A program made the position numbers and the translations under genes. This document shows positions 17,245-25,753 of a DNA stretch of 64,000 nt, piece by piece. Position 1 is the first letter of the stretch. Each line of letters opens with the position of its first letter. The stretch lies in NCBI RefSeq assembly GCF_024055575.1, contig NZ_JAMXOE010000006.1, forward strand, positions 124,001 to 188,000. Reading direction: 5' to 3'. Source of the stretch: Mucilaginibacter flavidus. GTDB lineage: Bacteria; Bacteroidota; Bacteroidia; Sphingobacteriales; Sphingobacteriaceae. The notes below the pieces were generated by a model. It saw only the letters and a list, made by a program, of their open reading frames with translations, ran no database searches and was not told where the DNA came from.

Positions 17245-17742
17245 GTGGCAGAAAAAGAAGCAGCTTTTAAGAAGATTTACGAAGCCAATTCAAAAAAAAT
17301 CTACCATTTGTGCTACGGTTATACAGGTGATGATGACGCTGCGAGCGACCTTTTACAGGAAACCTTTTTAAAAGTCTGGCAAAACCTCGACAAATTCCGC
17401 AACCAGGCCATGATATCGACCTGGATATACCGTATTGCTGTTAATACTTGCCTCACCTACTTGCGGTCGGAAAAACGACAGGCAAAAGACGAGCTTACAC
17501 CCTTAATATCTGAAACAAAAAAAGAAGAAGTATCTGAAAAAAACGAGCAGGTGGCGCTGCTCTATAAGTGCATATCGAAGTTGGAAGAATCAGAAAGAAT
17601 TATTATTACATTGGTACTTGATGAGGTGCCATACCCCGAAATCGCTGAAGTTTCGGGGATATCAGAAGGAAATCTGCGGGTGAAAATTTATCGTATTAAA
17701 CAAAAACTAACCGAATTGTATAACCACTATGAAAGAATTTGA
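17245..17742 (+). CDS. ECF-type RNA polymerase sigma factor
   Basis: Sigma-70 family, extracytoplasmic function class. Region 2 is seen in AASDLLQETFLKVWQNLDKF (about 31-50) and MISTWIYRIAVNTCLTYLR; region 4 in VPYPEIAEVSGISEGNLRVK (helix-turn-helix). The start is the GTG at 17245; no ATG fits. Its stop overlaps the start of the next gene by 14 bases, so the membrane protein downstream is probably translated with it and may act as its anti-sigma factor. The signal and regulon are unknown. Confidence 0.9.
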   Translation: MAEKEAAFKKIYEANSKKIYHLCYGYTGDDDAASDLLQETFLKVWQNLDKFRNQAMISTWIYRIAVNTCLTYLRSEKRQAKDELTPLISETKKEEVSEKNEQVALLYKCISKLEESERIIITLVLDEVPYPEIAEVSGISEGNLRVKIYRIKQKLTELYNHYERI

Positions 17743-18319
17743 GCATTTAATGTCGGTTTGGCAGGGACAGCCAAAACACGACAAGCTTTCGGTGGACGAG
17801 GCGTTAAAGCAGGTGAAGAAAGGGATACGCGGCATAACCAGTAAACTTTACTGGGGTATTGTTGCCATGATTGGGTTGATAGTTTGCGCCTTTATTATAA
17901 CTTTCTTTTTTGCTTTCCGCTCTCCCGCCACTATAGTCGGCATATTGCTGATTTTAGTAACCATGCTGCTATACTTGTCCCTTATAGTACGCCACTACCA
18001 CATCTTGAACAAGCACGACCTCACTCAAAACCCAACGGAATACCTCAATACGCTTAAAGAATATCAAAAAAACCGCACCAAAACTATCGGCTGGTTTTAC
18101 TATGTTTTTATGCTGATGATAAGCACTGGCCTGGCGCTGTATTTTATTGAGGTATTGGAGGATGCACCCACCTACTTTAAACTGGTAACCTATGGCTCTA
18201 TCATCATTTGGTTTTTGTTTATAACCTTTTATTTAAAACCGAGGATGTTTAAAAATGAAGAGGAAAAGCTAAATTTAATGATCGACAGATTGATTCGCCT
18301 GCAGGAGCAGTTTGATTAG
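17729..18319 (+). CDS. Membrane protein paired with ECF sigma (possible anti-sigma)
   Basis: A 196-residue protein with a short cytoplasmic N-terminus (EFEHLMSVWQGQ) and four membrane segments (about 39-61, 66-86, 118-137, 148-168), ending in a charged tail. The position overlapping the sigma gene and the N-terminal amphipathic helix are what one expects of a sigma-regulating membrane protein, but no zinc-binding anti-sigma motif (HxxxCxxC) is present. The assignment to anti-sigma is from context only. Confidence 0.65.
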   Translation: MKEFEHLMSVWQGQPKHDKLSVDEALKQVKKGIRGITSKLYWGIVAMIGLIVCAFIITFFFAFRSPATIVGILLILVTMLLYLSLIVRHYHILNKHDLTQNPTEYLNTLKEYQKNRTKTIGWFYYVFMLMISTGLALYFIEVLEDAPTYFKLVTYGSIIIWFLFITFYLKPRMFKNEEEKLNLMIDRLIRLQEQFD

Positions 18320-18321
18320 TC

Positions 18322-18361
18322 TTAATTTGAAAATTTGATGATGTGTTGATTTGAAAATTAT
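18322..18361. repeat. AT-rich degenerate tandem repeat
   Basis: Two near copies of a unit like ttgaaaatttgatgatg / ttgatttgaaaatta. These 'TTTGAAAAT' strings are frequent gap fillers in Bacteroidota genomes. No function is evident. Confidence 0.35.
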
Positions 18362-18394
18362 TATTCTTGTACCTAGGTTTTCAACAAGTTCAAA

Positions 18395-18913
18395 TTGGCA
18401 AACATTCAAATCAAAAAAGTACAGCTCTCGCAGGCTGATACGCTATTAACTTATAGCAAAAAAACATTTTACGAGTTTTTCGCTCATTTAAATGAGCCTG
18501 CAAATATGGAGGCCTACTCTTCCGTTGCGTTTACAATGCAAAATATGCAAAGCCAGCTTAGTAATCCGGATTCTGAATTTTATTTTGCAATGCTCGATAA
18601 CGTAATCGTCGGCTATATGAAACTAAATTTTAACGACGCGCAAACAGAATACAAGGATAAAAATGCGCTGGAAGTTGAACGTATTTATGTATCAGGGGAG
18701 TATCATGGTAAACAAATCGGGAAGCAATTACTCGATTTTGCCTTAAACACAGCCCGAAGCAAGCAATTTGCCTACGTATGGCTGGGCGTATGGGAACACA
18801 ATGAAAAGGCTTTGGGTTTTTATAAACACCAAGGTTTTGAACTTTGCGGCAGCCATGATTTTATGTTGGGTGATGACAAGCAGACGGATTTACTAATGAA
18901 GAAAGAACTATGA
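18395..18913 (+). CDS. GNAT-family N-acetyltransferase
   Basis: GCN5-related acetyltransferase of 172 residues. The acetyl-CoA site is VERIYVSGEYHGKQIGKQLL (G-K-Q-I-G-K) and the C-terminal motif is HNEKALGFYKHQGFELCG, as in RimI/PaiA-like members. The start is the TTG at 18395: the frame is closed by a TAG at 18374-18376 and has no ATG between, and starting at a later ATG would remove the first strand. PaiA (a spermidine/spermine acetyltransferase) is often linked to PaiB, and a PaiB gene is only 1.3 kb away, so a PaiA-like polyamine role is possible. Confidence 0.82.
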   Translation: MANIQIKKVQLSQADTLLTYSKKTFYEFFAHLNEPANMEAYSSVAFTMQNMQSQLSNPDSEFYFAMLDNVIVGYMKLNFNDAQTEYKDKNALEVERIYVSGEYHGKQIGKQLLDFALNTARSKQFAYVWLGVWEHNEKALGFYKHQGFELCGSHDFMLGDDKQTDLLMKKEL

Positions 18914-18991
18914 TTTTTTGGATTTATTTGATGGCAGGATATCTTCAGTCCGCTTAAATCTTATAATCCAATAAATCCTAAGAATCTTAGT

Positions 18992-20176
18992 TCAGCCACG
19001 CATAAAAGGGTTAAAGTTCCTCGTTCCAATCTCCATGCCTGCCGCCCGGCAAACCGTTTTATCGCCAAATTTGAAGTTTATTTTGTCCATTGCCTGGTAA
19101 AGCCTTATTTGTTCCTCGTTGTCTTCAAAAAGGTTTATCTGGTAACTTCCGGTTGCCAGGTTGCTTAGCCTTACTCCTATTAGTCTTATCGGCCGGTGCT
19201 GGTTCCAGGCTTTTTTCAGCAGGTTTTTCACACCGGGTATCAGTATGTGTTCGGCGGCAGTTAGTGGTATTTTTTCCTGTTGGGTGTGGGTCTCAAAATT
19301 GGCATAACGCACTTTTATAGCCAGGCAGGATGCCAGTTTGTTTCCCTTGCGCAATTTGGACGATAATTCTTCCGTCATCGAAACAAGTATAGTTTCAATA
19401 TTTTGCCTGTCGGCGATGTTGGTATGAAAAGTGTGTTCAGTTGATATAGATTTACGTTCGCTGTGGGGGATGATCTCACCATGGTCAATGCCCTGCGCCT
19501 TTTCCCAGATAAAGCGGCCCATTTTGCCAAAAACAGATTCCAAAAACCGAATATCCATTTTTTGCAGTTGACCAATGCGTTCAATTCCATATTGAAAAAG
19601 TTTCTGACTGGTGCTCTCGCCCAATCCCGGAATTTTAGTAATGGATAGTGGTGCTAAAAACTGTTTCTCAGCGCCGTGTGGAATATACAGCTGCCCATTA
19701 GGCTTAGCCTGGTTGGTAGCCATTTTGGATACCGTTTTGCCCGACGACATGCCGAAAGATATTGGAAGTTCGGTATCCTTCATTATTTTTTGTCGTAACT
19801 CGGATGCATGCTTGTAGCAATTATGAAAGCGGTCCATGCCGGTATAATCGACATAAAACTCATCTACTGATGTTTTCATAAATAGCGGTACCGCGTTATT
19901 GATAATGTCAGTCACCTCGCGACTGGCCTCGCCGTAGCGCCCGTGTGAGCCCCGCAAAAATATAGCATGCGGACAAAGCTTATATGCCTGTTTTGTTGGC
20001 ATCGCCGAATGGATGCCATATTTACGCGCTTCATAGCTACAACTTGCTACCACTCCCCGCTCAGCCGAGCCACCTATAATTACAGGTTTGCCAATCAACG
20101 ACGGGTCGAATTTTCGCTCTACTGAGACGAAAAACGAATCGAGGTCGATATGCATAATGATGCGTTTGGCTGACAT
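18992..20176 (-). CDS. dinB: DNA polymerase IV (Y-family)
   Basis: Error-prone translesion DNA polymerase. Palm motifs RIIMHIDLDSFFVSVE and KTSVDEFYVDYTGMD carry the three catalytic acidic residues; SYEARKYGIHSAMPTKQA is the Y-family fingers motif; a helix-hairpin-helix (KIPGLGESTSQKLFQYGI) follows, then the little-finger domain. At 394 residues the core is complete. There is a short C-terminal segment (INLFEDNEEQ) that may be the sliding-clamp-binding peptide. It is 86 bp downstream of the PaiB gene on the same strand. No SOS box was identified. Confidence 0.93.
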   Translation of the reverse strand: MSAKRIIMHIDLDSFFVSVERKFDPSLIGKPVIIGGSAERGVVASCSYEARKYGIHSAMPTKQAYKLCPHAIFLRGSHGRYGEASREVTDIINNAVPLFMKTSVDEFYVDYTGMDRFHNCYKHASELRQKIMKDTELPISFGMSSGKTVSKMATNQAKPNGQLYIPHGAEKQFLAPLSITKIPGLGESTSQKLFQYGIERIGQLQKMDIRFLESVFGKMGRFIWEKAQGIDHGEIIPHSERKSISTEHTFHTNIADRQNIETILVSMTEELSSKLRKGNKLASCLAIKVRYANFETHTQQEKIPLTAAEHILIPGVKNLLKKAWNQHRPIRLIGVRLSNLATGSYQINLFEDNEEQIRLYQAMDKINFKFGDKTVCRAAGMEIGTRNFNPFMRG

Positions 20177-20262
20177 GAGCCAAATGTAGCAAATACTAAT
20201 ATAATTAGCAAATGCAAATAGAGGTAAAACACGAAAGGCTAAGCTTAAAAGGTTTTTTGATT

Positions 20263-20874
20263 TTACTTGGGTAACTGCTTCATGTAATCTGCAATATCCT
20301 GTTCGTTCTTATCTTCAGATTTGCCCATGCTTTCAACAATATTCTCCCGCTCTTTTTCGCTGCGGTTTTGGCTTAGCTTCTTTTTGGCCTGCAAGTCGTC
20401 CACAATAATTTGGAAGGCAACAATACCTTTCATCATTTTACTTTTATAATCGTCCGAAAGGCTTTCGTACTGTTTTAAATAATCGGCCTCATAATATTTA
20501 ATGGTTTCTGCAAGTAAAGCAGCTTTTTCATCCTCATTATCTAATATAACGCAGTTGCCATAAGCGTGAACAGCAAGGTAATTCCACGTTGGTACGTTCT
20601 GTTCTTTTTCGTAGTTTTTAGGCGAGATGTATGCGTGTGGTTCGGTAAATATCACCAGCGATTTATTGTCGATAATATCTGCTGATTGCGGGTTGGCTTT
20701 GGCAAGGTGTGATTTTAAAATAACTTTATCATTCACTCGAGTTATAATGAACGGCAGATGCGTAGCAACCGGTACACCATCTTTAGCAGTGATTATTGTG
20801 GCGAAGCTGTAGCGCTGCATGAAGGCCACTATTTCTTCGATATCTTCAAACTTATTGATAGATGGGATAAACAT
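20263..20874 (-). CDS. PaiB-like FMN-binding protein
   Basis: FMN-binding split-barrel protein of the PaiB family, known in Bacillus as a negative regulator of sporulation and degradative enzymes. The opening MFIPSINKFEDIEEIVAFM, THLPFII, the TEPHAYISPKNYE motif and VPTWNYLAVHAYG are diagnostic. Length 203 is normal. The C-terminus carries a charged region (KKKLSQNRSEKERENIV). It has no clear DNA-binding domain, so 'regulator' in the family name should not be taken as proven. The nearby GNAT at 18395 could be its PaiA-like partner. Confidence 0.9.
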   Translation of the reverse strand: MFIPSINKFEDIEEIVAFMQRYSFATIITAKDGVPVATHLPFIITRVNDKVILKSHLAKANPQSADIIDNKSLVIFTEPHAYISPKNYEKEQNVPTWNYLAVHAYGNCVILDNEDEKAALLAETIKYYEADYLKQYESLSDDYKSKMMKGIVAFQIIVDDLQAKKKLSQNRSEKERENIVESMGKSEDKNEQDIADYMKQLPK

Positions 20875-20896
20875 GCAGTAAATTTAGCGATTGCGG

Positions 20897-21187
20897 TTAC
20901 TTCAATAAAATTTGATTCAGCAGATTTTCTGGTAGATTAATAAATCGTGTATTACCATTAAGAAACAACTCGCAATCGCACTCACCCTTAACCATCGATG
21001 TGATATGTTTATACTAATCAAAGTACGACCATTCCCGCGACCTCGGCGAATAAATGAAGCGGCCTTTGGTATCCCAGTGAATTTCTGTGGCTGTTCTAAA
21101 AATTAATCTAAATTCCTCTTTTTCAGTATAGATACAAAGCCTGCCTAAATCGTCTATTTCAATGGAAATGACAAAATCAGAGTTCAA
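20897..21187 (-). pseudogene. Small protein gene broken by in-frame TAG
   Basis: Downstream of and overlapping the argF' stop (TTGA overlap at 21187-21184), a frame of 97 codons is interrupted once by TAG at 21016-21014. Before the stop it reads SDFVISIEIDDLG...GRFIYSPRSREWSYFD; after it, in the same frame, YKHITSMVKGECDCELFL...LPENLLNQILLK then TAA. The joined protein resembles short proteins often annotated 'integron gene cassette protein', in which a Trp normally follows SYF(D/E), so a TGG-to-TAG change explains the stop. Family recall is from memory. It could be a pseudogene, a sequencing error, or a shortened but functional 57-residue protein. Confidence 0.6.
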
Positions 21188-22134
21188 CTTAGCCCCTCCA
21201 GCATCCTCTTCAACACAGCTTGCGCCGCCCATACCCTATTTGCCGCTTCATGAACCACAATTGATGCTGGCCCGTCGAGTATTTCGGATGAGAGCTCTAA
21301 ATCACGCCTTACAGGCAAACAATGCATCACTTTAGCCTCATTGGTAATCTTTAAACGCTCATTAGTCAGCATCCAATCTTCATTTACCAGCGTAACTTGC
21401 CCATAAGGCTCGTAAGCCGACCAGTTTTTCACGTAGATAAAATCGGCATCAGCCAATGCTTCATCCTGGTTATTGGTAATTGTTGCACCTTTTGTAAAAT
21501 CCGCACAAAGCTCGTATCCTGCCGGTTGGGCTATAGTAAACTCAACATCAGCCTTACACATCCATTCAGCAAATGAATTCGGCACAGCCTGCGGTAAAGG
21601 CTTGATATGCGGCGCCCAGGTCAATACAACCTTGGGGCGGCTGCGGGTTTTAAGCTCTTCAATGGTTATCAAATCGGCAAGGCTTTGCAATGGGTGACGT
21701 GTTGCCGATTCCAAACTAACCACCGGTACGCCGCAAAACTGCACAAACTTATTGAAAATCATCTCGCTATAATCCTCATCCCTGTCTTTTAAACCAGGGA
21801 AGGAACGCACACCGATGATATCAGCATATTGTCCCATCACGGCAGTTGCCTCACGAATATGTTCAACTGTAGTGCCATTCATTATTACATTGTCGCGCAG
21901 TTCCAATGCCCAGCCTTCTTTGTCCATATTCAACACCATCACGTTCATGCCCATGTTAAGCGCGGCTTTTTGGGTGCTCATACGGGTGCGAAGGCTCGGG
22001 TTTAAAAACACCAGGGCCATGGTTTTATTTTCACCCAAATCCTTATATGCGTAGGGGTTTTCCTTCAAATGCAGCGCCTCTTTCACAAGTGCGTTTACAT
22101 CAGGAACATCATTTACAGAGGAAAATAGTTTCAT
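21184..22134 (-). CDS. argF': N-acylornithine carbamoyltransferase, probably N-succinyl type
   Basis: Transfers carbamoyl phosphate to N-acylated ornithine in the acylated arginine route of Bacteroidota. Motifs: FLNPSLRTRMST (carbamoyl-phosphate site), RHPLQSLADL, MHCLPVRRD, and NRVWAAQ at the end. I start at ATG 22134 (MKLFSSVN); the upstream TTG lies in an intergenic repeat. In the Bacteroides succinylornithine enzyme the specificity residue is Pro90 and in the Xanthomonas acetyl enzyme Glu92. Here the aligned residue is Val90 (GTTVEH), and the following loop (RSFPGLKDRDEDY) resembles the succinyl type. It follows argD in the operon across a repeat-filled gap. Confidence 0.9.
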   Translation of the reverse strand: MKLFSSVNDVPDVNALVKEALHLKENPYAYKDLGENKTMALVFLNPSLRTRMSTQKAALNMGMNVMVLNMDKEGWALELRDNVIMNGTTVEHIREATAVMGQYADIIGVRSFPGLKDRDEDYSEMIFNKFVQFCGVPVVSLESATRHPLQSLADLITIEELKTRSRPKVVLTWAPHIKPLPQAVPNSFAEWMCKADVEFTIAQPAGYELCADFTKGATITNNQDEALADADFIYVKNWSAYEPYGQVTLVNEDWMLTNERLKITNEAKVMHCLPVRRDLELSSEILDGPASIVVHEAANRVWAAQAVLKRMLEGLS

Positions 22135-22215
22135 AGGCCCCAAACCCCTAAAGGGGCTTTTAAATAGTTAAACAATATTTATAATTTCTTGCCTCTTCAT
22201 TCCCCCTTGAGGGGG
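22135..22215. repeat. Repeat pair at the argD-argF' boundary
   Basis: The gap holds two GC-rich palindromic modules: CCCCTAAAGGGGCTT (22145-22160) next to the argF' start and CCCCCTTGAGGGGG...AGGGGGCTAAAA next to the argD stop. On the coding strand the second module supplies the last argD codons and stop (GCC CCC TAA), and the first ends directly at the argF' ATG. The same pair fills the argC-argD gap. Confidence 0.8.
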
Positions 22216-23343
22216 TTAGGGGGCTAAAATAGTTCCAAATGCTTCTAAAAATCTGTCGGCATGTACCTTCGTCAAATTCAGAGCAGGTAATAGCCTTACC
22301 ACGTTTGGTTTAGCCTCGCCGGTAAATATATGGTGTTTAAATAGTAACTCTTTACGCACGTGCGCAAATTCAGCCGGCAGTTCGATGCCGATCATCAGTC
22401 CGCGACCACGTACTTCGGTAACCTGTTTAAATTTACGAACTTCCTCCATTAAATAACCGCCCACTTCGGCTGCATTTTGCATCAGGTTATCGCGTTCCAT
22501 TACTTCCAATACCGCTAGGCCAGCCGCACATGCCAAATGGTTACCGCCAAAGGTAGTGCCCAACATACCGTAAGCCGGTTGTATTTTGGGCGATATGATA
22601 ATACCTCCTATAGGGAACCCATTGCCCATGCCTTTTGCCAGGGTGTAGATATCTGCATCAACGCCTGCAAAATCATGAGAAAAAAACTTGCCGGTACGCC
22701 CATATCCGCATTGCACCGAATCAGCGATGAACACAGCGTTATTAGCGTCACAAAGCGAACGTATTTTTTGCAAAAAACTTTCCGGCGCAACCTGTATGCC
22801 GCCTACTCCCTGTATGCCTTCAATAATTACCGAGGATATTCCATTTTCTGCAAAAGCATGCTCCAAAGCCGCTTCGTCCTTCCATGGTAAAAATATTACG
22901 TTCTCTGTTTCATTAACCGGGGCAATAATCTTAGGATTGTCCGTTGCCGAAACCGCCAGAGATGTACGACCGTGAAAAGCGCCTTTAAAAGCTATAACTT
23001 TCTTTTTTCCATTATAAAATGAAGCCAGTTTTAATGCATTTTCATTAGCCTCTGCACCCGAATTACACAAAAACAGCTGATAATCTTCTTTGCCGGATAC
23101 ATGACCCAACTTCTCAGCAAGCTGTTTTTGCAATGGAATTTCTATCGAGTTCGAATAAAAACCAATTTGGTGCAGCTGGTCCTCCAGGCGTTTAACATAA
23201 TGCGGGTTGGTATGGCCGATAGATATTACGGCGTGGCCGCCGTAGAGGTCAAGATATTCATTTCCCTTATCGTCATAAACCAGACTGCCAACGCCTTTTA
23301 CAATGTTAATTGGATTTATAGGATATACGTCAAATAGTTTCAT
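22216..23343 (-). CDS. argD: Acetylornithine (or succinylornithine) aminotransferase
   Basis: Class III PLP-dependent aminotransferase of arginine synthesis, converting N-acylglutamate semialdehyde to N-acylornithine. The PLP Lys is in TLAKGMGNGFPIGG; other family motifs are GHTNPHYVKRLEDQ, CNSGAEANENALKLA, FHGRTSLAVSAT and VIIEGIQGVGG. I use the ATG at 23343 (MKLFDVYP); the upstream TTG at 23352 lies in the repeat. The first four codons and the 5' leader are nearly identical to those of argF', because both genes abut the same repeat. Fourth gene of the minus-strand arginine operon. Confidence 0.94.
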   Translation of the reverse strand: MKLFDVYPINPINIVKGVGSLVYDDKGNEYLDLYGGHAVISIGHTNPHYVKRLEDQLHQIGFYSNSIEIPLQKQLAEKLGHVSGKEDYQLFLCNSGAEANENALKLASFYNGKKKVIAFKGAFHGRTSLAVSATDNPKIIAPVNETENVIFLPWKDEAALEHAFAENGISSVIIEGIQGVGGIQVAPESFLQKIRSLCDANNAVFIADSVQCGYGRTGKFFSHDFAGVDADIYTLAKGMGNGFPIGGIIISPKIQPAYGMLGTTFGGNHLACAAGLAVLEVMERDNLMQNAAEVGGYLMEEVRKFKQVTEVRGRGLMIGIELPAEFAHVRKELLFKHHIFTGEAKPNVVRLLPALNLTKVHADRFLEAFGTILAP

Positions 23344-23441
23344 AGGCCACAAACCCCTAAAGGGGCTTAAAATTTTGTTATTACTTTAGTTAATTCAACG
23401 GTTTTGTCACCCAGTCGTTCTCCCTTTAGGGGGCCAGGGGG
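23344..23441. repeat. Repeat pair at the argC-argD boundary
   Basis: Same arrangement as the argD-argF' gap: CCCCTAAAGGGGCTT next to the argD ATG (about 23354-23369) and CTCCCTTTAGGGGGCCAGGGGGCTAAAA (about 23421-23447) over the argC stop codon. The two gaps differ by point changes but have the same order and orientation. Confidence 0.8.
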
Positions 23442-24455
23442 CTAAAACGCTGTTGCTTTCAGTCTTAACCCCGCTTTTTCATCTAACCCAAACATCAAAT
23501 TCATATTCTGCACCGCTTGTCCAGACGCACCTTTCAATAAATTGTCAATAATACTTATTATCAAAAGCTTACCACCGTGCTTTTTAACCTGCAAAAAGCA
23601 CTTGTTGGTATTCACAATTTGTTTCAGATCTATATTATGGCTGGTTACATGTGTAAAAGCATGTGTATCATAATATTGATGGTAGAGCTTTAACGCCTCT
23701 GCTTCTGATAACTCGCAATCAATATACATCGATGCTATTATCCCGCGGGTAAAATCACCACGATATGGAATGAAGTTTATCGGCTGGTTAAAACCGGGTT
23801 GCAATTGTTTTAATGATTGTCCTATCTCGTTCAGGTGCTGGTGTTCAAAAGCCTTGTAAACCGAAAGGTTATCATTTCTCCAGGTAAAGTGCGAAGTTGG
23901 CGATAAGCTTTGTCCCGCGCCGGTAGAACCAGTGGTTGCGGTGATATGCACCTCCCCTTTTAGCAACCCTTTTGATGTAAGTGGCAACAGCCCCAATTGC
24001 AAACAAGTAGCAAAGCAGCCGGGATTAGCAATATTCTGTGCCTGTTTGATGGCTTCCTTGTTTAATTCGGGCAAACCATACACAAAGGTCTTAGTCCGGG
24101 TTTTATGGCCAGAGGCATCGTTGCTCAACCTGAAATCCTGGCTAAGGTCGATTATCTTTATGTCGGCCGGGATTGGGTTGGCTTCCAAAAACTTCTTCGC
24201 GTCGCCATGGCCCACACACAGGAACAGCACATTGATATTGTACGCCAGTTCGGCTGCAAATTTCAGATCCGTATCGCCAAATAAATCGGTGTGCACGTCA
24301 TAAACATGGTTGCCTGCGTTGCTGATGCTGTGCACAAATACCAGCTCAACATTCGGATGGTTGATAAGGATGCGCAGCATCTCGCCACCCGTATATCCAG
24401 CACCACCGACGATGCCTGCTCTTACTTTGGTTTTTGAAATGTTCTCTGCTCCCAT
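23442..24455 (-). CDS. argC: N-acyl-gamma-glutamyl-phosphate reductase
   Basis: NADPH-dependent reductase producing N-acylglutamate semialdehyde. The N-terminal NADP site is AGIVGGAGYTGGEMLRIL; the catalytic Cys is in NPGCFATCLQLGLLPL; the substrate loop includes STGAGQSLSPTSHFTWRNDN and the C-terminal motif ASGQAVQNMNLMFG. At 337 residues it is full length. It begins 4 bp after the argG stop, without a repeat in between, so argG-argC are tightly coupled. Its stop codon lies inside the repeat that separates it from argD. Confidence 0.95.
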   Translation of the reverse strand: MGAENISKTKVRAGIVGGAGYTGGEMLRILINHPNVELVFVHSISNAGNHVYDVHTDLFGDTDLKFAAELAYNINVLFLCVGHGDAKKFLEANPIPADIKIIDLSQDFRLSNDASGHKTRTKTFVYGLPELNKEAIKQAQNIANPGCFATCLQLGLLPLTSKGLLKGEVHITATTGSTGAGQSLSPTSHFTWRNDNLSVYKAFEHQHLNEIGQSLKQLQPGFNQPINFIPYRGDFTRGIIASMYIDCELSEAEALKLYHQYYDTHAFTHVTSHNIDLKQIVNTNKCFLQVKKHGGKLLIISIIDNLLKGASGQAVQNMNLMFGLDEKAGLRLKATAF

Positions 24456-24459
24456 TACC

Positions 24460-25647
24460 TTACGAATTAACTTTATGATATATCATTACCTGGTTGCCGA
24501 ATATTTTCGAGAAACCTTTTACGTCTTCACCGCTCCATGCATTGTTCATCTCGCCGTAACTTCCAAATTTGTTCGACATCAGATCATGTGCTGACTCAAT
24601 ACCTATTACCTGGAACCGGTATGGATGCAGTTGCACAAAAACTTTCCCACTAACGTTTTGCTGGGTATCGCTCAAAAATGCTTCGATGTTGCGCATAATC
24701 GGATCGTGGAACTGTCCTTCATGCAACCAGTTTCCATAGAACGATGAAAGCTGGTCTTTCCATGATAGTTGCCATTTGGTAAGCACGTGTTTTTCTAAAG
24801 TATGGTGGGCTTTAATAATCACCATTGGCGCAGCTGCCTCAAACCCTACACGGCCTTTTATGCCGATGATAGTATCGCCAACATGTATGTCGCGGCCAAT
24901 TCCGTAAGGTTGGGCAATCGCTTGCAGCGCCTGTATAGCTTTAGTCGGATGGTCAAATTTCTCGCCATCAATGCCAATTAGTTCGCCCTTTTCAAATAAC
25001 AGTTCGATATCCCTCACTCCTGTTTCGCTAACCTGCGTAGGCCATGCTTCTTCAGGCAACCCAAGATTTGACGTTAAAGTTTCCTTACCACCAACCGAAG
25101 TACCCCAAATACCTTTATTAATAGAATATTTAGCTTTTTCAAAATTCATCTCCACGCCATGATCTTTCAGATATTGAATTTCGGCCTCGCGGCTTAACTT
25201 TAAATCGCGTATAGGCGTGATGATTTGAACTTCAGGAACAAGGATGTTGAATATCATATCAAACCGCACCTGGTCGTTTCCCGCGCCGGTGCTGCCGTGG
25301 GCAACAAATTCGGCGCCTATTTCTTTTGCATAGTTAGCAATGGCTGTTGCCTGGCTGACACGCTCAGCGCTTACCGATAGCGGATAAGTGTTATTTTTCA
25401 ATACGTTGCCGTATATCAGGAAGCGAACGCAGGTATTGTAGAAATTTTCGGTTTCGTCTACCACATGATGACTTGTAACACCCATTTTGTAGGCGCGTTC
25501 TTCAACACCCTTCAATTCATCTTCGCTAAAACCGCCGGTGTTTACAATTACACTGTGAACTTCGTAACCTAAGTCCTGTGTTAAATATATGCAACAAAAC
25601 GAGGTGTCTAATCCTCCGCTATACGCTAAAACAACTTTCTTTTTCAT
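24460..25647 (-). CDS. argG: Argininosuccinate synthase
   Basis: Joins citrulline and aspartate with ATP to make argininosuccinate. The ATP-pyrophosphatase P-loop-like motif AYSGGLDTSFCCIYL is at the N-terminus, and AHGSTGAGNDQVRFD is the second signature. At 395 residues it is the normal length. It is preceded by the GNAT gene (105 bp gap with two small palindromes) and followed immediately by argC. argH is not in the window. Confidence 0.95.
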   Translation of the reverse strand: MKKKVVLAYSGGLDTSFCCIYLTQDLGYEVHSVIVNTGGFSEDELKGVEERAYKMGVTSHHVVDETENFYNTCVRFLIYGNVLKNNTYPLSVSAERVSQATAIANYAKEIGAEFVAHGSTGAGNDQVRFDMIFNILVPEVQIITPIRDLKLSREAEIQYLKDHGVEMNFEKAKYSINKGIWGTSVGGKETLTSNLGLPEEAWPTQVSETGVRDIELLFEKGELIGIDGEKFDHPTKAIQALQAIAQPYGIGRDIHVGDTIIGIKGRVGFEAAAPMVIIKAHHTLEKHVLTKWQLSWKDQLSSFYGNWLHEGQFHDPIMRNIEAFLSDTQQNVSGKVFVQLHPYRFQVIGIESAHDLMSNKFGSYGEMNNAWSGEDVKGFSKIFGNQVMIYHKVNS

Positions 25648-25660
25648 TGATGTATCTGAT

Positions 25661-25745
25661 GTAGAGACACAATACTTTGTGTCCCTGAATTTATATTATT
25701 ACCTGATTACCCGTTCCGGATGAGACGCAAAATATTGCGTCTTTA
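25661..25745. repeat. Two GACGCAA/TTGCGTC palindromes
   Basis: Between the GNAT gene and argG there are two related hairpins: GACACAA (25666-25672)/TTGTGTC (25677-25683) and GACGCAA (25724-25730)/TTGCGTC (25735-25741), each with a 4-base loop and flanked by GAGA... on the left. A third, decayed copy lies upstream of the GNAT gene at 26479-26496. Confidence 0.7.
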
Positions 25746-25753
25746 CGATTAAT

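Noticed and set aside
18918..18985. Inverted repeat GGATTTATT/AATAAATCC after dinB considered as terminator
   Set aside because: Loop of more than 40 bases and no T run; resembles a common AT-rich intergenic repeat instead.
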